This document shows positions 63,541 to 64,000 of a stretch of 64,000 nucleotides of DNA, in pieces (the first letter of the stretch is position 1; every line of letters begins with the position of its first letter). The notes under the pieces were generated by a model. It saw only the letters and a program-made list of their open reading frames with translations, made no database searches and was not told where the DNA came from. The DNA is taken from positions 2,046,001 through 2,110,000 of the forward strand of contig NZ_JALKBF010000001.1 in assembly GCF_023016085.1 (NCBI RefSeq), written 5' to 3'. Source of the DNA: Aliiroseovarius sp. F47248L. Lineage in GTDB: Bacteria > Pseudomonadota > Alphaproteobacteria > Rhodobacterales > Rhodobacteraceae. Both the position numbers and the translations under genes were made by a program.

Positions 63541-63912
63541 ATGCAATATCTGACGGACCGCAAACGCGCCGTAGGCAAAGGGGCTTCTGGTTCTGGCACC
63601 GAAAATTTCTGGGGACAGGCTATTTCGGCTGTTGGTCTTCTGATCCTGATGCCGTTGTTTGCACTGACCTTTGGCTGTGCGCTTGGCTTGCCATATGAAG
63701 AGGCCGTGGCCTATTACCAACGTCCCTTTCCAGCCATCGTTGCAGCCATGACGCTGGTTACCGCGATGGTTCATTTTCGACACGGCATCCAGGTGGTGAT
63801 CGAGGACTATTCCCGCGGCGTGACCAAGAAGGTCCTTGTGATCGCCTGCACCGCATTGGCTTACACTATTCTTGCGGTTGGCCTGTATGGCCTTGCCCGC
63901 ATTGCCTTTTAA
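63541..63912 (+). CDS. sdhD: Succinate dehydrogenase membrane anchor subunit
   Basis: This 123-residue protein has three hydrophobic helices and the SdhD signature HFRHGIQVVIEDY near the second helix, carrying a haem- or quinone-site histidine. The start at 63541 is chosen for GGGGG just upstream and lies 10 nt after the sdhC stop. Confidence 0.94.
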   Translation: MQYLTDRKRAVGKGASGSGTENFWGQAISAVGLLILMPLFALTFGCALGLPYEEAVAYYQRPFPAIVAAMTLVTAMVHFRHGIQVVIEDYSRGVTKKVLVIACTALAYTILAVGLYGLARIAF

Positions 63913-63930
63913 GACCGGAGAGCAACCCAA

Positions 63931-64000
63931 ATGGCAGCTTACGAATACGAAACGCACGAATATGACGTGGTCGTGGTCGGTGCCGGTGGCGCTGGTTTGC
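63931..64000 (+). CDS. sdhA: Succinate dehydrogenase flavoprotein subunit (5' end only)
   Basis: Only 23 codons are inside the window. The start ATG at 63931 has GGAG upstream, and the translated N-terminus ends in the FAD-binding glycine motif VVVVGAGGAGL. It follows sdhD by 18 nt, as expected for sdhCDAB. The rest lies beyond 64000. Confidence 0.92.
   Translation, partial: MAAYEYETHEYDVVVVGAGGAGL

Overview
This window is chromosomal DNA of an alphaproteobacterium of the Rhodobacteraceae (Roseobacter/Rhodobacter group). The main evidence is the gene block lpd / sucB-sucA-sucD-sucC / mdh / mcl2-nnrU-DUF1737-mch / sdhCDA, which is the TCA and ethylmalonyl-CoA arrangement of that family. Abundant TRAP transporters and strong Shine-Dalgarno motifs fit as well. 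I see no rRNA, phage, IS element or CRISPR array. There is one tRNA.

Layout. (1) 1-13048: a divergent IclR regulator and a tight operon for galactosides: CUT1 binding protein and two permeases, GH4 alpha-galactosidase, GH42 beta-galactosidase, mutarotase, and an oxidative De Ley-Doudoroff route (sugar dehydrogenase, lactonase, IlvD/EDD-type dehydratase, DgoK, DgoA). (2) 13052-19637: a convergent GtsABC-MalK-like glucose importer with a divergent GltR/GtrS-like two-component system. The importer in (1) has no ATPase of its own, so the MalK-type ATPase here may serve both. (3) 19694-30164: two TRAP transporters around an RpiR regulator, a class III aminotransferase and a beta-keto acid cleavage enzyme, probably one catabolic unit for an unidentified amino-carboxylate. 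(4) 30349-37199: an RND efflux pair and the 5-oxoprolinase genes pxpBCA. (5) 37421-44145: a three-gene cassette I do not recognise as a described system: a papain-like protease fused to a degenerate alpha/beta-hydrolase, a 1129-residue SGNH-caspase-M15 triple-enzyme protein, and a 7-TM membrane protein. (6) 44212-48880: tRNA-Ala(GGC), a FYDLN acidic protein, a YgjP-type metalloprotein, GntR and Lrp regulators, UspA and an alanine/glycine symporter. (7) 48955-64000: the TCA block, with a MAPEG gene and an AT-richer orphan gene wedged between sucB and lpd.

Regulatory signals seen directly: paired TGTGATCACA palindromes at exactly 21 bp centre-to-centre spacing upstream of both sucC and sdhC, and a single copy next to the start of the GntR gene at 45615; four helically phased TGTTRC repeats between the glucose importer and its two-component system; and a strong GC-rich stem-loop without a T-run after the binding-protein gene in all four solute-binding-protein transporter operons. 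Functions are assigned by reading motifs, lengths and context; no database search was possible.
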